DNA from: Sphingomonas sp. RIT328
Lineage (GTDB): Bacteria > Pseudomonadota > Alphaproteobacteria > Sphingomonadales > Sphingomonadaceae
Assembly (NCBI RefSeq): GCF_000632225.1
Contig: NZ_JFYV01000023.1
Span: 124,001 to 188,000 of the forward strand
Direction: 5' to 3'
Length of the DNA stretch: 64,000 nt
The notes under the pieces were generated by a model. That model was not told where the DNA came from and made no database searches. It saw only the letters and a list, made by a program, of their open reading frames with translations. Positions 8,610 through 17,249 of this stretch are shown here, piece after piece (position 1 is the stretch's first letter; each line of letters opens with the position of its first letter). The translations under genes were made by a program, and so were the position numbers.

Positions 8610-9271
8610 CCCCGCCCCCGCCGCGCCGCATCACGGCCGGCGGGGCCGAGCCAGGCGGCATAGCCGGCCAGCAGCGCCGCGACGGCCGCCGCCGCCTCGA
8701 TCGCGCCGCGCCCGTAATCGGGATAGACGGTGGCGCCGAGCCAGGCCCCACCGACCAGTCCGCTCCACAGCACCAGATAGGGCAGCCACGCCCAGCGCGG
8801 GCCGCCGATCAGCGCCGCCGCGAGCCGCTGGCCGAACTTGACGAGCGTGCCGGTCATATAGGTGACGCCGATGCTCACCTCGCCGTCGTGCTGAAACGCC
8901 GTATTGGCCATTCCCATCGCCGCGGCGAGCAGCGCGGTGGTGAGCGCGGTCGACGCCCGGCCCTCGCTCGCCGCCGCCGCGGCGAGCAGCAGCGTCACGC
9001 CGATCAGCGCGGCGGGCTTGCGGCGGTCGCCGGCGATCCGGGTCAGGATCGTCCCCACCATCACGCCGCCGACGAAGGCCGCGATCAGCGGCGCCGCGGT
9101 CGCCGCCGCGGCATGATCCACCGCGAGTCCGACCGCGAAGCGCGTCGAATTGCCGCTCATGAACGAGACGAACAGGCCACCCATTTTGAGCAGCCCGATC
9201 GCATCGACATAGCCGGCAAGCGCGGCGAGCGCGGCGGCGAGGATCCAATAGCGTTTGGCGTAACGGGTCAT
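8606..9271 (-). CDS. DUF1275 / YoaK-family integral membrane protein
   Basis: 221 residues with about six hydrophobic segments. Two signatures of the YoaK family are present: a first repeat FVSFMSGNSTRFA near residue 34 and the matching VTYMTGTLVKFG near residue 136, showing the internal duplication of the fold. Inner-membrane protein of unknown function. Its 3' end overlaps the convergent GNAT gene by 4 bases, so the two messages would be antisense at their ends. Confidence 0.88.
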   Translation of the reverse strand: MTRYAKRYWILAAALAALAGYVDAIGLLKMGGLFVSFMSGNSTRFAVGLAVDHAAAATAAPLIAAFVGGVMVGTILTRIAGDRRKPAALIGVTLLLAAAAASEGRASTALTTALLAAAMGMANTAFQHDGEVSIGVTYMTGTLVKFGQRLAAALIGGPRWAWLPYLVLWSGLVGGAWLGATVYPDYGRGAIEAAAAVAALLAGYAAWLGPAGRDAARRGRG

Positions 9272-9312
9272 GCCCCTCGTTCTAGCGGCGACTTGCCCGA
9301 CAGCGGAACCCG

Positions 9313-10164
9313 CTACGCCGGGCGCGGCATCACCGCCGCCTCGTAATCGCTCTCCGCCAGCCCGATCAGCGCGCGATCGTCATGCCGCCACGGGTGGAAG
9401 CCGGGGAGGAAATAGGCGGCCCAGACACCCGCCACCTTGCGCGCCATGCCGGGATTGCCGAACGCATACCAGGCGAGCCGCGCCCAGACGCGCGGGCCGT
9501 GCAATCCGTCCTGACGCAGCAATTCGAGCATCCCGCGCGTCCGCCCGGTGACAAACCGCCAGGTGGTGACGAGCATCACCAGCGCCTTGACCCGCCAGCG
9601 CCGGAAGCGCGGCCAGTCGCGCGTCGCGTGCAGCCAGGTGTCGTAGGCGACGCCCTTATGCTCGATCTCCTCGGCGGCGTGCCACAGCCACAGCGCCTTG
9701 GCCTGCGCCTCGCCGCCGGCGAGATGGCGCGGATCGGCGATCAGTTCGTGCGCGAGCATCGCGGTGAAATGTTCGAGCGCGGTGGTCGCGGCGAGGCTGG
9801 CGATCGCCGGCCGGTCCCTGGTCAGCGCCAGCGCGGCGTCGACGTCGCGGTCGAGCGGCCGGACGTCATAGCCCTGATCGGTGACATGGCGGTTGAAGGC
9901 GACATGCTCGCGCGTGTGCAGCACCTCCTGCTTGATGAAGGCGTTGATCTCGGCGGTCAGCTTGGGCGGCGTGCCGTCGCGGAAGCGGCGCACGCTGTCG
10001 ACGAAATAGCCCTCGCCCTTGGGGAAGGTCACCGACAGCGCATTGTAGAAGGCGGTGGCGATCGGATCGCCGTTGAGCCACCAGCGCGCCATCCGCGTGC
10101 CGCGGCCGAAGCGGCGGTCGCGCGGGGTGATGACCAGATCGTCCGGCGTGGTTGCTTTTGCCAT
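9313..10164 (-). CDS. Predicted metal-dependent hydrolase (PF10118 family)
   Basis: 283 residues. The ATG at 10164 is preferred because GGAGG lies 7 bases upstream; an ATG four codons earlier overlaps that site. The family's His/Glu-rich helical core is visible: FIKQEVLHTREHVAFNRH around residues 80-97, then TTALEHFTAMLAHEL and HAAEEIEHKGVAYD, which look like ferritin-type di-metal ligands. Members are called metal-dependent hydrolases, but their reaction is not established. It is divergent from a TetR regulator 51 bases away, which probably controls it. Confidence 0.85.
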   Translation of the reverse strand: MAKATTPDDLVITPRDRRFGRGTRMARWWLNGDPIATAFYNALSVTFPKGEGYFVDSVRRFRDGTPPKLTAEINAFIKQEVLHTREHVAFNRHVTDQGYDVRPLDRDVDAALALTRDRPAIASLAATTALEHFTAMLAHELIADPRHLAGGEAQAKALWLWHAAEEIEHKGVAYDTWLHATRDWPRFRRWRVKALVMLVTTWRFVTGRTRGMLELLRQDGLHGPRVWARLAWYAFGNPGMARKVAGVWAAYFLPGFHPWRHDDRALIGLAESDYEAAVMPRPA

Positions 10165-10182
10165 GCAAACCTCCAAAACCGG

Positions 10183-10213
10183 GCAGACGCCCGTTATTTA
10201 CACGAATGTTAGT
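10183..10213. promoter_or_regulatory. Candidate TetR operator/promoter in a divergent intergenic region
   Basis: The 51-base gap between the divergent hydrolase and tetR genes contains the hyphenated inverted repeat GGGC-aga-cGCCC near 10183 and a weaker near-palindrome TTTACACGAATGTTAGTA near 10197. Either could be the binding site of the adjacent TetR protein. The A+T-rich stretch here stands out against the GC-rich surroundings. Confidence 0.35.
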
Positions 10214-10215
10214 AG

Positions 10216-10806
10216 GTGCCCGTCTTGCCCAGCGCAACCCCCCGCCGCCTGTCCCCCGCCGCCAGCCGCGATGCCGCGCTCGCCGCGGCGCAGGCGCTGC
10301 TGATCGAATCGGGGCCGCCGGCGGTGACGCTGAAGGCGGTGGCGGCGCGGATCGGTCGCACCCATGCCAATCTGCTCCACCATTTCGGCTCGGCGGAGGG
10401 ATTGCAGCTTGCCCTGATCGGCCGGATGACGACCGACATCACCGCGACGATCCGCGACGCGGTGCTGCGGGACAGCAGCACGCCGCCCGATCCGCGCCGA
10501 CTGGTCGATCTGGTGTTCGACGCCTTCGACGGCGGCGGCGCGGGGGCGCTGGCGAGCTGGATGATCCTGTCGGGCAATCGCGACGCGCTCGATCCGATCC
10601 TCGCCGCGGTCCACGATCTGGTCGACGATCTCGCCGCGGGGGTCGAGCCCGCCGGGCGGCCGATCGGTGCCGAGACGCTGCAACTGGTGCTGCTCGCGCT
10701 CGGCGACGCCCTGCTCGGCGCGGCGATGGCGCGCGCGCTCGGCCTGCCGCGCGACACCGCGCGCGCCTGCGCCGCCAGCCTGCTCGCGCAGGCGACACCC
10801 GACTGA
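10216..10806 (+). CDS. TetR-family transcriptional regulator
   Basis: 196 residues from a GTG at 10216; no ATG is available in frame. The N-terminal three-helix DNA-binding domain spans about residues 15-62 (AAAQALLIESGPPAVTLKAV, ARIGRTHANLLHHFGSAEGL), where HANLLHHF replaces the usual Y-x-H-F recognition end. The C-terminal ligand domain is ordinary in size. Its position suggests it represses the divergent metal-dependent hydrolase. Confidence 0.9.
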   Translation: MPVLPSATPRRLSPAASRDAALAAAQALLIESGPPAVTLKAVAARIGRTHANLLHHFGSAEGLQLALIGRMTTDITATIRDAVLRDSSTPPDPRRLVDLVFDAFDGGGAGALASWMILSGNRDALDPILAAVHDLVDDLAAGVEPAGRPIGAETLQLVLLALGDALLGAAMARALGLPRDTARACAASLLAQATPD

Positions 10807-11031
10807 GACGGGCGCAATGGTCGCTGGCACGGTGGCAATGCTCCGCCCCCTGCTGTCGCGCGCCGGCGCGGGGTAGGAGCAACGACTCGGACCGGTCGCG
10901 GTGCGGGACGGAGCCGGTCGGAGGCCCCTTCCCCGCGGCGCGATTCCGGTCGGAGAAGGCGACCGCCGCGGAGCGGATCGCCACGGGGAGGATGTACCGG
11001 CGGACGGAAACTCCAGGTTCCGCCCGTGCGG

Positions 11032-11076
11032 GATCGCCGGCCGGCACGCGATGGGGGTCGCGGCCGGCCGGCGATC
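11032..11076. terminator. Strong inverted repeat between convergent tetR and araC-type genes
   Basis: Perfect 14-base arms GATCGCCGGCCGGC (11032-11045) and GCCGGCCGGCGATC (11063-11076), spacer 17 bases. It lies 8 bases beyond the stop of the AraC-type gene and could end transcription from both sides, though no T-run follows on either strand. Confidence 0.5.
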
Positions 11077-11084
11077 ACCGCCGG

Positions 11085-12068
11085 TCAGCCGCCGTGCAGC
11101 GCGCGATAGTCGCCGGGAGTCATGCCATAGACCTCGCGGAACGCCCGGCCGAGATAGGCGGCATCGCAAAAGCCCCAGCGTTCGGCGAGCGTCGCGATCG
11201 TCGCCCGCTCTGCCTCGATGCGCAATTGCGCGGCGACGCGCGCCAGCCGCCGGTTGCGGATATAGGCCTGCACGCCGCCTTCGTCCTGCAACAGCCGGTA
11301 GAGTGTCGAGCGCGACACGCCGAGCATCCGGCTCAGCCGCGCGGTGTTGAGCGATGGCGATCCGAGATGCCGGTCGATCGCATCGCACAGGGCGACGCGC
11401 AGCCCACGGTCGCGCCGCGCCGCGTCGCTCGTCACGCTGCCGAGGCTGGCGGCGACGCCGATCGCGAACAGGTCGAGCACCGTCTGCGCCAGCGCCGGGC
11501 CGCTGCTCGCCGGCAGGTGGTGCGCGCTCTGGCGCAACGCGGCGAGGTGCGAGACGAGCAGCGCGGCATGGTCGGGCGCGACGACATGGCCGTGCAGCCG
11601 CCTGACGCTGGTCGGCAGCAATTGCTCGGCGACCGCGCGCGGCAGGACGAAGCCGCTCGTGTCCGATGCGTCCGAACGATGCCGCTGCGTCTGCGCGAGA
11701 TCGACCATCACCACCGATCCCGCCGGTGCGACGACATTGCGTCCCGCCATATCGCCGACCGCGCCGCCGCGGTGGCGGACGTTGACGACCAGGTCGTCGC
11801 AATCGTCGCGGGCGATGCCCTGACCGGATCGCGTCCAGGTCTGCGCGGTGAAGCGCGCCTGGCTGATCCCGATCGTGCCGAGATCGAGCCGCGCCAGCGT
11901 CGCCGCGAACGGCTCTTCCGGTATCGTCTCGAAGCGGGACGCGATGCCGGCGGTATCGCACCAGCACGCGTGGCGCTCATGCTCGGCGACATCGACGACG
12001 CTGAACACACGCTGCCAGCCGAGCCGGTCGGAAATCGTATCGGACAGGGACTCGGTCGGCATCGTCAC
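11085..12068 (-). CDS. AraC-family transcriptional regulator
   Basis: 327 residues. The N-terminal part (about 40-190) is the AraC-binding-like domain seen in the AraC/XylS regulators of the PF14525 type. The C-terminal 100 residues carry the two helix-turn-helix units: LNTARLSRMLGVSRSTLYRL and the conserved WGFCDAAYLGRAFREVYGMT, ending PGDYRALHGG. Its target is not evident, because neighbours on both sides (tetR and obgE) are unrelated. Confidence 0.92.
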   Translation of the reverse strand: MTMPTESLSDTISDRLGWQRVFSVVDVAEHERHACWCDTAGIASRFETIPEEPFAATLARLDLGTIGISQARFTAQTWTRSGQGIARDDCDDLVVNVRHRGGAVGDMAGRNVVAPAGSVVMVDLAQTQRHRSDASDTSGFVLPRAVAEQLLPTSVRRLHGHVVAPDHAALLVSHLAALRQSAHHLPASSGPALAQTVLDLFAIGVAASLGSVTSDAARRDRGLRVALCDAIDRHLGSPSLNTARLSRMLGVSRSTLYRLLQDEGGVQAYIRNRRLARVAAQLRIEAERATIATLAERWGFCDAAYLGRAFREVYGMTPGDYRALHGG

Positions 12069-12168
12069 CCGTCCAATCTACTCCCCGGCGCGGCGCGATG
12101 CCACTGATCTCCATCGTCTCGCGGGTCGCGGGGCTGGCCGTCTGCGCCGGGGACGCTAAAGAGGCGTC

Positions 12169-13215
12169 ATGCATTTTCTCGATCAGGCCAAGATCTTCGT
12201 CCGCTCCGGCTCGGGCGGCCCCGGTGCGGTCAGCTTCCGGCGCGAAAAGTTCATCGAATATGGCGGTCCTGACGGCGGCAACGGCGGCAAGGGCGGCGAC
12301 ATCATCTTCGAGGCGGTGGCCGGCCTCAATACGCTGATCGACTTCCGCTACACGCAGCATTTCCGGGCACCGCGCGGCAGCGGCGGATCGGGCAGCAACC
12401 GCACCGGCGGCGGCGGCGACGATCTCGTCATCAAGGTGCCGGTCGGCACGCAGGTCCTGTCGGAAGACAAGGACGAGGTGCTGCTCGACTTCACTCGCGT
12501 CGGCCAGCGCGAGGTGTTCCTGCGCGGCGGCGACGGCGGTCGCGGCAATGCCAGCTACAAGACGTCGACCAATCGCGCGCCGCGCCAGCACGGCACCGGC
12601 TGGCCGAGCGAGGAAGCGTGGGTGTGGCTGCGGCTCAAGCTGCTCGCCGACGCCGGGCTGGTCGGCCTGCCCAATGCCGGCAAGTCGACCTTCATCAATG
12701 CGGTGACCAATGCGCAGGCGAAGGTCGGCGAATATGCCTTCACCACCACCCGCCCGCAGCTCGGCGTCGTGCGCCATCACGGCCGCGAGTTCGTCATCGC
12801 CGACATCCCCGGCCTGATCGAGGGCGCGGCGGACGGCGCCGGCATCGGCGACCGCTTCCTCGGCCATATCGAACGCTGCCGCGTGCTGCTGCATCTGGTC
12901 GACGCCAATGATGCCGATGTCGCCGACAGCTACCGTATCGTCCGCGAGGAGCTCGAGGCCTATGGCGGCGGGCTGGTCGACAAACCGCATATCGTCGCGC
13001 TCAACAAGATCGACATGCTCGACGACGAGCTGATCGCAGCCTTGTCCGCCGAACTCGCCGAGGAGAGCGGTGCCGACGTCATTCCGCTGTCGGGCGCGGC
13101 GGGGACGGGCGTCGACTGGGTGCTCGACCGCCTGCTCGAGGTGATCGGCCCCAGCGCCGAGGCCGTATCCGATCAGGACGAGGGCGAGGACGAGATCAGC
13201 TGGTCGCCGGTGTGA
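12169..13215 (+). CDS. obgE: GTPase Obg (ribosome assembly)
   Basis: 348 residues. The glycine-rich Obg fold occupies residues 1-158 (GPDGGNGGKGGDIIFEAV, GGDGGRGNASYKTSTNRAP). The G domain follows with P-loop GLPNAGKST near 165, Switch II DIPGLIEGA and NKID, with SGAAGTG as the G5 region. The C-terminus is a short acidic tail without the longer OCT domain. Obg binds the 50S subunit and (p)ppGpp in late ribosome assembly. Its place after rplU-rpmA (separated here by about 4 kb) and just before proB is a conserved bacterial neighbourhood. Confidence 0.97.
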   Translation: MHFLDQAKIFVRSGSGGPGAVSFRREKFIEYGGPDGGNGGKGGDIIFEAVAGLNTLIDFRYTQHFRAPRGSGGSGSNRTGGGGDDLVIKVPVGTQVLSEDKDEVLLDFTRVGQREVFLRGGDGGRGNASYKTSTNRAPRQHGTGWPSEEAWVWLRLKLLADAGLVGLPNAGKSTFINAVTNAQAKVGEYAFTTTRPQLGVVRHHGREFVIADIPGLIEGAADGAGIGDRFLGHIERCRVLLHLVDANDADVADSYRIVREELEAYGGGLVDKPHIVALNKIDMLDDELIAALSAELAEESGADVIPLSGAAGTGVDWVLDRLLEVIGPSAEAVSDQDEGEDEISWSPV

Positions 13216-13238
13216 CCCTGCCCGGCTAGACGCCCGCG

Positions 13239-14342
13239 ATGGACCTCTTTCCTCCCGCCACCTGCCCGCGCCTGATCGTCAAGGTCGGATCGGCGTTGCT
13301 CGTCGCCCCCGACGGCGCGGTGCGGCGCGACTGGCTGGCGACGCTGGTCGCCGATCTCGCCGCGCGGGCGGCGGCGGGGCAGCAGCTGGTGATCGTCTCG
13401 TCGGGCGCGATCGCGCTCGGTGCGCGGCGGCTGGGACTCGCCAGGGGCGGACGCGCCAGCCTGGAGGATGCGCAGGCGGCGGCGGCGACCGGGCAGATCG
13501 CGCTGAGCCAGACCTGGGCCGAGCTGCTCGCCGGTCATGGCCTCACCGCCGCGCAGATGCTGGTGACGCTCGACGATCTCGAGGACCGCCGCCGCTATCT
13601 CAACGCCGCGGCGACGCTCGGCCGCCTGCTCGGGCTCGGCGTGATCCCGGTGGTCAACGAGAATGACAGCGTCGCCACCGAAGAGATCCGCTTCGGCGAC
13701 AACGACCGGCTCGCGGCGCGGATCGCGCAGGCGGCGGGTGCGCAGGGCGTGGTGCTGCTCTCCGACGTCGACGGGCTGTACGACGCCAATCCCCACACCC
13801 ATCCCGAGGCGCGGCATATCGCGCGCGTCGAGCAGATCGATGCGGTCGCCGGCATGGCCGATCGCGGCTCGGCGTCCGGCATGGGATCGGGCGGCATGGT
13901 GTCGAAGATCGCCGCGGCGCGGATCGCCACCGGCGCCGGCGCGCATCTCGCCATCGCCAGCGGGCGGCGCGATCATCCGCTCGGCGATGCGGCGCGGCAT
14001 ACGCTGTTCGTCGCCGACCGCATTGCACCGGCGCGCAAGGCGTGGCTCGCCGGCGGGCTGACCTCGCGCGGCTGCATCCATGTCGATGCCGGCGCGGCGC
14101 GGGCATTGGCCGCGGGGGGCAGCCTGCTCGCCGCAGGGGCGACGCGGATCGAGGGCAAGTTCGCGCGTGGCGACCTGGTGACGATCGAGGGACCCGACGG
14201 CACGATCGCGCGCGGCCTGTCCGAATATGCCGCCGACGAGGCGCTGCGCCTGCTCGGCACCCGCTCCGACGAGCAGGCGGCGCTGCTCGGCTATGCCCCG
14301 CGCGCGGCGCTGGTGCATCGCAACCATCTGGCGCTGCTGTGA
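13239..14342 (+). CDS. proB: Glutamate 5-kinase
   Basis: 367 residues, full length. The amino-acid kinase domain (1-260) shows LIVKVGSALLVAPDG, VSSGAIALGARRLGL, VVNENDSVATEEIRFGDND and DGLYDANPH. The last 100 residues form the C-terminal PUA domain (GCIHVDAGAARALAAGGSLL). It makes glutamyl-5-phosphate in the first step of proline synthesis and is usually inhibited by proline. It starts 23 bases after obgE and is probably cotranscribed; proA is not in the window. Confidence 0.96.
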   Translation: MDLFPPATCPRLIVKVGSALLVAPDGAVRRDWLATLVADLAARAAAGQQLVIVSSGAIALGARRLGLARGGRASLEDAQAAAATGQIALSQTWAELLAGHGLTAAQMLVTLDDLEDRRRYLNAAATLGRLLGLGVIPVVNENDSVATEEIRFGDNDRLAARIAQAAGAQGVVLLSDVDGLYDANPHTHPEARHIARVEQIDAVAGMADRGSASGMGSGGMVSKIAAARIATGAGAHLAIASGRRDHPLGDAARHTLFVADRIAPARKAWLAGGLTSRGCIHVDAGAARALAAGGSLLAAGATRIEGKFARGDLVTIEGPDGTIARGLSEYAADEALRLLGTRSDEQAALLGYAPRAALVHRNHLALL

Positions 14343-14739
14343 TGGGGATCGCCGTTTGGTCGATTCACGCTGCGGTGATGCGCGGGCATAGCCGCGACCG
14401 TGATGCTCGGGCCGGGACGGTGGTCCGCCGCGAGCGACTTCTCATTCAACCTCCCTGCACCACCACGGCGCAGGCCCTGGTCCATGTGGGAGATCGCCCG
14501 AACGTCTTGCGGCACTTCACCCGACTGGACCCCGGCCTGCGCCGGGGTGGTGGGTGGAAGTCAAAGGCTGCAAACGCTGCCAAGGTTGCGCGCGAACGAA
14601 CCGCTCAGATCCAACCGAAACACCCCACGCCGTACCGGCAAACCCCAACCTCCCGCCAGCGCCGGAGCCCCGAGGGCACGCGCGCAACTCTGATCTTTCC
14701 CCACATCGCACCAGGCGGAAACCCGCCGGTGTCGACGCG
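14343..14739. other. Intergenic gap with one dispersed palindromic repeat
   Basis: About 400 bases between proB and the sphingolipid cluster. The only notable structure is the repeat unit at 14525-14549. Frames across it have no domain. It probably contains the promoter of the cluster, but I cannot place it. Confidence 0.5.
14525..14549 (+). repeat. Dispersed palindromic repeat, family A
   Basis: 25-base unit beginning CTGGACCCCGGCCTGCGC and ending CGGGGTG. The same unit with one or two changes occurs twice more at 24832-24856 (opposite orientation) and 24896-24920. The core is self-complementary (ACCCCGGC/GCCGGGGT). Confidence 0.75.
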
Positions 14740-15642
14740 ATGACCACGCTCGCCGTTACCGGCGCGACCGGCTTCGTCGGCCGGGCGCTGCTCGATCAGG
14801 CCATCGCCGCCGGTCATCAGGTGCGCGCGCTCACCCGGCGGCCGCAGCCCGACCGCGACGGCGTCACCTGGATCGAAGGCGCGCTCGACCGGCCCGACAG
14901 CCTCGCCGCGCTGGTCGACGGCGCCGGGGCGGTCGTCCATGTCGCCGGGGTGGTAAGCGCGCCGACCCGCGCCGGCTTCGTCGCGGGCAATATCGACGGC
15001 ACCCGTGCGATGCTCGCCGCGACCGGGCGGGCGGGCATCCGTCGCTTCGTCCACGTCTCGTCGCTATCGGCCCGCGAGCCGGCCCTGTCGCTCTACGGCT
15101 GGTCGAAGGCGGAGGCGGAGGCGCTCGTCACCGCCAGCCCGCTCGCCTGGAGCATCGTCCGGCCGAGCGGCGTCTACGGACCCGGCGACATGGAGATGCG
15201 CGACCTGTTCCGCGCCGCGCGGCTCGGCATCGCGCTGCTGCCGCCGCCCGGCAAGGTGGCGCTGGTCGCGGTCGCCGACCTCGCGCAACTGCTGCTGACG
15301 CTGGCGACGCGCGACGTGTCGCCGGCGATCTACGAAGTCGATGACGGGCGGCCGCTGACCCACGACGCGCTGGCGCAGGCGATCGGCCACGCGGTCGGCC
15401 GCCGCCGCGTGCGCGCGCTGCACCTGCCCGCTGCCGTGCTGCGCCTCGGCGCGCGGCTCGACCGGGCGCTGCGGGGCGACGGCGCCAAGCTCACCGCCGA
15501 TCGCGTCGGCTATCTCGTCCACGACGACTGGACCGCGCGCGCGCCGCTGCGCCCGCCCGCCGACCTGTGGACGCCGGCCACCGCCACCGACGACGGACTC
15601 GCTGCAACGGCACGATGGTATCGCGCCAACGGATTGCTATAG
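14740..15642 (+). CDS. NAD-dependent epimerase/reductase of the sphingolipid cluster (CerR-like)
   Basis: 300 residues. The ATG at 14740 puts the Rossmann motif GATGFVG at residues 7-13 (TLAVTGATGFVGRALLDQAI); the longer open frame crosses repeat DNA. It is an extended/atypical SDR (NDUFA9-like) with FVHVSSLSAREPALSLYGWS containing the Tyr-x3-Lys pair Y-G-W-S-K, then SIVRPSGVYGPGDMEMRDLF. It lies 40 bases upstream of acp and spt in the same direction. In Caulobacter the equivalent neighbour reduces the 3-keto group on the way to ceramide; assignment to that step is by synteny and family. Confidence 0.8.
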   Translation: MTTLAVTGATGFVGRALLDQAIAAGHQVRALTRRPQPDRDGVTWIEGALDRPDSLAALVDGAGAVVHVAGVVSAPTRAGFVAGNIDGTRAMLAATGRAGIRRFVHVSSLSAREPALSLYGWSKAEAEALVTASPLAWSIVRPSGVYGPGDMEMRDLFRAARLGIALLPPPGKVALVAVADLAQLLLTLATRDVSPAIYEVDDGRPLTHDALAQAIGHAVGRRRVRALHLPAAVLRLGARLDRALRGDGAKLTADRVGYLVHDDWTARAPLRPPADLWTPATATDDGLAATARWYRANGLL

Positions 15643-15682
15643 CGCCGCAACCCTGCCGCATTTGCGCGGCATCCAGGATAGC

Positions 15683-15928
15683 ATGATGACCGACCGCACC
15701 CAGATCCTCGACACGATCAAGGCTCAGATCGAACCGTTCAACAAGAAGCAGGTCGCGCTGACCGAGGCGACCACCTTCCAGGGCGATCTCGAATGGGACA
15801 GCCTCACCGTGATGGACTTCGTCGCGGCGATCGAGGACGAGTTCGACATCATCATCACGATGAACATGCAGGCCGAGATCGAGAATGTCGGCCAGCTCGC
15901 CGACGCCGTCGCCAAGCTGCGGGGCTGA
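15683..15928 (+). CDS. Acyl carrier protein dedicated to sphingolipid synthesis
   Basis: 81 residues from the first ATG of a pair (15683/15686). The phosphopantetheine site is the Ser of EWDSLTVMDFVAAIEDEFDI near residue 39. It differs from the housekeeping AcpP in sequence and lies two bases upstream of spt, as in sphingomonads and Caulobacter, where this ACP (AcpR) carries the acyl chain handed to serine palmitoyltransferase. Its function is inferred from synteny. Confidence 0.88.
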   Translation: MMTDRTQILDTIKAQIEPFNKKQVALTEATTFQGDLEWDSLTVMDFVAAIEDEFDIIITMNMQAEIENVGQLADAVAKLRG

Positions 15929-15930
15929 CG

Positions 15931-17193
15931 ATGACCGAGACTGGATTGCAGCCCGAATCGCTCGACCTCGATCCCGCCCCGGTCGCGCCCGAGCGCGACC
16001 TGATGAGCAAGTTCGACGCGCTGATCGCCGAGCGGCAGGCGCTGATCGACACCGGCGTCACCGATCCGTTCGCGATCGTCATGGAGCAGGTGAAGAGCCC
16101 GACCGAGGCGGTGATCGCCGGGCGCGACACGATCCTGCTCGGCACCTACAATTACATGGGCATGACCTTCGACCCCGACGTGCTCGCCGCGGGGGAGGAC
16201 GCGCTGCGCCGCTTCGGCTCGGGCACCAACGGCAGCCGCATGCTCAACGGCACCTTCCGCGACCATATGGATGCCGAACAGGCGCTGCGCGACTTCTACG
16301 GCGTGTCGGGCGCGATCGTCTTCTCGACCGGCTATATGGCCAATCTCGGCATGATATCGACGCTGGTCGGCAAGGGCGAATATGTCATCCTCGATGCCGA
16401 CAGCCACGCCTCGATCTACGATGGCTGCAAGCAGGGCAATGCCGAGATCGTCCGCTTCCGCCACAATAGCGTCGAGGACCTCGACAAACGGCTCGGCCGC
16501 CTGCCCAGGGAGGCGGGCAAGCTCGTCGTGCTCGAGGGCGTCTATTCGATGCTCGGCGACGTCGCGCCGCTCAAGGAGATGGTCGCGGTCGCCAAGAAGC
16601 ACGGCGCGATGGTGCTGAGCGACGAGGCGCATTCGATGGGCTTCTACGGCCCCAACGGCCGCGGCGTCTACGAAGCGCAGGGGCTGGAGGGCGACGTCGA
16701 TTTCGTCGTCGGCACCTTCTCCAAGTCGGTCGGCACCGTCGGCGGCTTCTGCGTTTCGAACCACCCCAAGTTCGAGGCGATCCGCCTCGCCTGCCGCCCC
16801 TATATCTTCACCGCCTCGCTGCCGCCGTCGGTCGTCGCCACCGCCGCGGCGTCGATCCGCAAGCTGATGACCGCGCACGACAAGCGCGCCCAGCTCTGGG
16901 CGAATGCGCGTCAGCTGCACGGCGGGCTCAAGGCGATGGGGTTCCGGCTCGGTACCGAGGCACCCGACAGCGCGATCGTCGCGGTGATCCTCGACGACCA
17001 GGAACAGGCGGTGACGATGTGGCAGGCGCTGCTCCACGGCGGCGTCTACGTCAACATGGCGCGCCCGCCCGCGACGCCTGCCGGCACCTTCCTGCTGCGC
17101 TGTTCGCTCTGTGCCGAGCATCAGCCCGCGCAGCTCGACCGCGTGCTCGCCGCCTTCCGCGCGGCGGGACAGGCGGTCGGCGCGATCGGCTGA
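15931..17193 (+). CDS. spt: Serine palmitoyltransferase
   Basis: 420 residues, the same length as the soluble homodimeric Sphingomonas paucimobilis enzyme. It is a PLP-dependent alpha-oxoamine synthase that condenses L-serine with a long-chain acyl thioester to give 3-ketodihydrosphingosine. The catalytic positions agree exactly with that enzyme: His159 in DADSHASIYDG (stacks on PLP), Asp231 and His234 in LSDEAHSMGFYG, and the Schiff-base Lys265 in GTFSKSVGTVGGF. The start at 15931 follows the acp stop by two bases, so translation is probably coupled. A large hairpin follows the stop. Confidence 0.96.
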   Translation: MTETGLQPESLDLDPAPVAPERDLMSKFDALIAERQALIDTGVTDPFAIVMEQVKSPTEAVIAGRDTILLGTYNYMGMTFDPDVLAAGEDALRRFGSGTNGSRMLNGTFRDHMDAEQALRDFYGVSGAIVFSTGYMANLGMISTLVGKGEYVILDADSHASIYDGCKQGNAEIVRFRHNSVEDLDKRLGRLPREAGKLVVLEGVYSMLGDVAPLKEMVAVAKKHGAMVLSDEAHSMGFYGPNGRGVYEAQGLEGDVDFVVGTFSKSVGTVGGFCVSNHPKFEAIRLACRPYIFTASLPPSVVATAAASIRKLMTAHDKRAQLWANARQLHGGLKAMGFRLGTEAPDSAIVAVILDDQEQAVTMWQALLHGGVYVNMARPPATPAGTFLLRCSLCAEHQPAQLDRVLAAFRAAGQAVGAIG

Positions 17194-17217
17194 TCCGATC
17201 GCTTAGGACGTCCATTG

Positions 17218-17241
17218 GAAATTGGCGGAAGAGCCAATTTC
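17218..17241 (+). repeat. Perfect 9-bp inverted repeat after spt
   Basis: GAAATTGGC (17218-17226), six-base loop, GCCAATTTC (17233-17241), 25 bases after the spt stop. No T-run follows, so it is not a textbook terminator. Confidence 0.7.
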
Positions 17242-17249
17242 AGGCGGTG

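Noticed and set aside
10198..11967. Long minus-strand frame over tetR and the AraC-type gene
   Set aside because: Out of frame with the convincing AraC helix-turn-helix and without a domain of its own.
14343..14739. Upstream extension of the CerR-like reductase and nearby small frames
   Set aside because: They cross the family-A repeat and give no conserved sequence; the Rossmann motif begins right after the ATG at 14740.
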